A DNA stretch of 64,000 nt. It comes from Rapidithrix thailandica. Lineage in GTDB: Bacteria > Bacteroidota > Bacteroidia > Cytophagales > Flammeovirgaceae. Location of the stretch: positions 1 through 64,000 of the forward strand of contig NZ_JBDKWZ010000009.1 in the NCBI RefSeq assembly GCF_039710355.1. Reading direction: 5' to 3'. Shown here one piece after another: positions 62,435-64,000 of the stretch (position 1 is its first letter; the number at the start of each line of letters is the position of its first letter). The position numbers and the translations under genes were made by a program. The notes beneath the pieces are model-generated. The model did not search any database. It was not told the DNA's origin and saw only the letters and a list, made by a program, of their open reading frames with translations.

Positions 62435-64000
62435 CTAAATATTCTCTTTACTCCATTCCCCGTTTACCAGGCGCCAGATATCTTGTGTATTCTGATTGCG
62501 CAAAGCTTCCGGTAAGATTGCTTCCGGAGTGTTTTGAAAACTCAATGGCCGGGCAAAACGCTTGATGGCAGAAGTTCCTACAGAGGTAAACCGGCTGTCA
62601 GTGGTGGCAGGGTACGGTCCTCCGTGATGCATGGAAGGACAAACTTCTACACCGGTAGGCACGCCATTAAAGATTAACCTTCCGGTTTTTTCTTCCAGTG
62701 TGGTTACCAATGTTTGTTGCGTTTCTCCCAACTCTTCTGCTTCCGCCATTACCGTTACGGTTAACTGTCCTTGCAAGGCATCGGCTACCTGTTGCATTTC
62801 TGTGGTATCGTTACATTGAATCAGTAAGGTATAAGGGCCGAATACTTCTTCGTGCAAGGTGGGATTATTTAAAAAGACCTTGGCTTCCGTAGACGCAATG
62901 ACCGGCTGTGCTTCACTTTTTTGAGGGTTTGAAGTCCCCGATGCACTGGCTATTACGTCTATCCCGTTTTGATGTAATGCTTTTTCCAAGTGGGCCTGAT
63001 AATTTTTCTGAATTTGAGGAGTCAGCATTGAACTGGGGGCAATATCATGCAAGGTCTGACTGAAAGAGGCAATAAAGGTGTTCAAATGAGCGCCTTTCAC
63101 CCCTATAAGTAGACCTGGGTTGGTACAAAACTGTCCGGTTCCCAATGTGACGGATTGAGCATATTGTTGTCCCATCGTTTCAGCTCGTTTGGCTAAGGCC
63201 TCTTCCAATAAGAAGACCGGGTTAATGCTGCCCATTTCGGCAAAGACCGGAATGGGTTCGGGACGTTGGTTTGCCAAGTCAAATAAGGCTTTGCCTCCTG
63301 CCAAAGAACCGGTGAAGGCAACGGCCTTGGTAAGGGGGTGGGTGACTAATAATTTCCCAACCGTATAACCCGAATCATGAACCATGGAGAAGGTTCCTTC
63401 CGGCATTTCACAAATTTCTACGGCTTTGAGAATGGCTTTTGCCACTAATTCTGCCGTACCCGGATGGGCATTATGGGCTTTCACTACCACGGGATTTCCG
63501 GCAGCCAAAGCCGAAGCCGTGTCACCGCCTGCCGTGGAAAATGCCAAGGGAAAATTGCTGGCGCCAAATACCACTACCGGCCCTATGGGAACCAATATTT
63601 TACGGATATCCGGTTTGGGCAAAGGCTGTCGCTCCGGTTGGGCGGTGTCTATGTTGGCTTCTACCCAAGAGCCTTCTCTTACCAGGTTGGCAAACATACG
63701 AAGCTGATTGCAAGTACGGCCTCTTTCGCCAATGAGCCGGCCGGTTGGCAAGGCCGTTTCCTGATGGGCACGTTCGATCAGAGGTTCTCCCAAAGCTTCA
63801 ATCTGATGAGCGATTTCCTCCAGGAAGCGAGCCTTTTGTGCCGGTAATATTTTTTTTAACTGTAAAAAGGCTTTTTGGGCCTTGGTCATGGCCAAGTCGG
63901 TTTCTTCTAGGGTTGCACTGAAGAATTCCGTTGGCAAAGCTTGCCCGGTTTGGGGATTCACAGCCTGAAAGCGGGCTTCCCCGCTTTTACAGACTACTGT
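62435..64000 (-). CDS. 2-oxoglutarate semialdehyde dehydrogenase (aldehyde dehydrogenase), 5' end off window
   Basis: Frame continues past the right edge: upstream of the GTG at 63961 the reading remains open as KSGEARFQAVNP, which aligns with family N-termini, so the real start lies beyond 64000. ALDH signatures: FGASNFPLAFSTAGGDTASALAAGNPVVVK region, EMGSINPVFLLEEA with the general-base Glu, and GTGQFCTNPGL with the catalytic Cys. Sequence type is the NADP-linked alpha-ketoglutarate semialdehyde dehydrogenase found in hydroxyproline and sugar-acid pathways. It oxidises the last intermediate to 2-oxoglutarate for the TCA cycle. First visible gene of the operon. Confidence 0.9.
   Translation of the reverse strand, partial: TVVCKSGEARFQAVNPQTGQALPTEFFSATLEETDLAMTKAQKAFLQLKKILPAQKARFLEEIAHQIEALGEPLIERAHQETALPTGRLIGERGRTCNQLRMFANLVREGSWVEANIDTAQPERQPLPKPDIRKILVPIGPVVVFGASNFPLAFSTAGGDTASALAAGNPVVVKAHNAHPGTAELVAKAILKAVEICEMPEGTFSMVHDSGYTVGKLLVTHPLTKAVAFTGSLAGGKALFDLANQRPEPIPVFAEMGSINPVFLLEEALAKRAETMGQQYAQSVTLGTGQFCTNPGLLIGVKGAHLNTFIASFSQTLHDIAPSSMLTPQIQKNYQAHLEKALHQNGIDVIASASGTSNPQKSEAQPVIASTEAKVFLNNPTLHEEVFGPYTLLIQCNDTTEMQQVADALQGQLTVTVMAEAEELGETQQTLVTTLEEKTGRLIFNGVPTGVEVCPSMHHGGPYPATTDSRFTSVGTSAIKRFARPLSFQNTPEAILPEALRNQNTQDIWRLVNGEWSKENI

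Noticed and set aside
1..64000. CRISPR array, phage, integron or transposon
   Set aside because: No spaced direct repeats of CRISPR type, no transposase or integrase motifs and no terminal repeats beyond the small palindromes were seen.

Overview
The window is a piece of a Bacteroidota chromosome, most likely a marine or host-associated member of the Cytophagales type; genus is not claimed. The evidence is three SusC/SusD outer-membrane pairs, each preceded by an ECF sigma factor and a FecR-type anti-sigma factor, many SPII lipoproteins, five formylglycine sulfatases, starts without strong Shine-Dalgarno sequences and one clear TAnnTTTG promoter box. No tRNA, rRNA, CRISPR array, insertion sequence or phage gene was seen.

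Layout. 1-7 kb (minus strand): a multi-PAS histidine kinase cut by the left edge, a membrane histidine kinase, a serine hydrolase, and a small SCO1/cytochrome c/lipoprotein operon. 7-12.6 kb (plus): cysE and cysM for cysteine synthesis, a GH3 beta-N-acetylhexosaminidase, and a DUF2264 protein. 12.8-27.2 kb: module 1, with sigma, FecR, SusC, SusD, three sulfatases and a GH95 alpha-L-fucosidase-type enzyme. 27.7-39.3 kb: module 2, with sigma, FecR (its start looks damaged), SusC, SusD, a small DUF4843-like lipoprotein, an M16 zinc peptidase and a DUF5018/beta-propeller-like lipoprotein. 39.7-41.2 kb: a fourth sulfatase. 41.4-57.9 kb: module 3, with sigma, FecR, SusC, SusD, a TPR/HTH regulator, a fifth sulfatase, a giant ThuA/sugar-dehydrogenase/PKD/cytochrome c protein and a GH141-like beta-helix enzyme. 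A decayed mannonate dehydratase (uxuA) fragment follows. 58.2-64 kb (minus): a small membrane protein and a hydroxyproline-catabolism operon cut by the right edge.

How it fits together. Modules 1 and 3 look like a polysaccharide utilization region for a sulfated glycan that probably contains fucose: sulfatases expose the glycan, GH95 and GH141-like enzymes remove fucose-type sugars, and SusC/SusD import the products under ECF/FecR trans-envelope control. Module 2 lacks carbohydrate enzymes and carries a peptidase, so it may be a peptide acquisition system. The hydroxyproline operon is consistent with use of collagen- or extensin-like protein. Together the window suggests use of sulfated glycoprotein matrix from animals or algae; this is inference from gene content. 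Intergenic gaps carry a repeated palindromic terminator family with arms resembling CCTTCCRGG.
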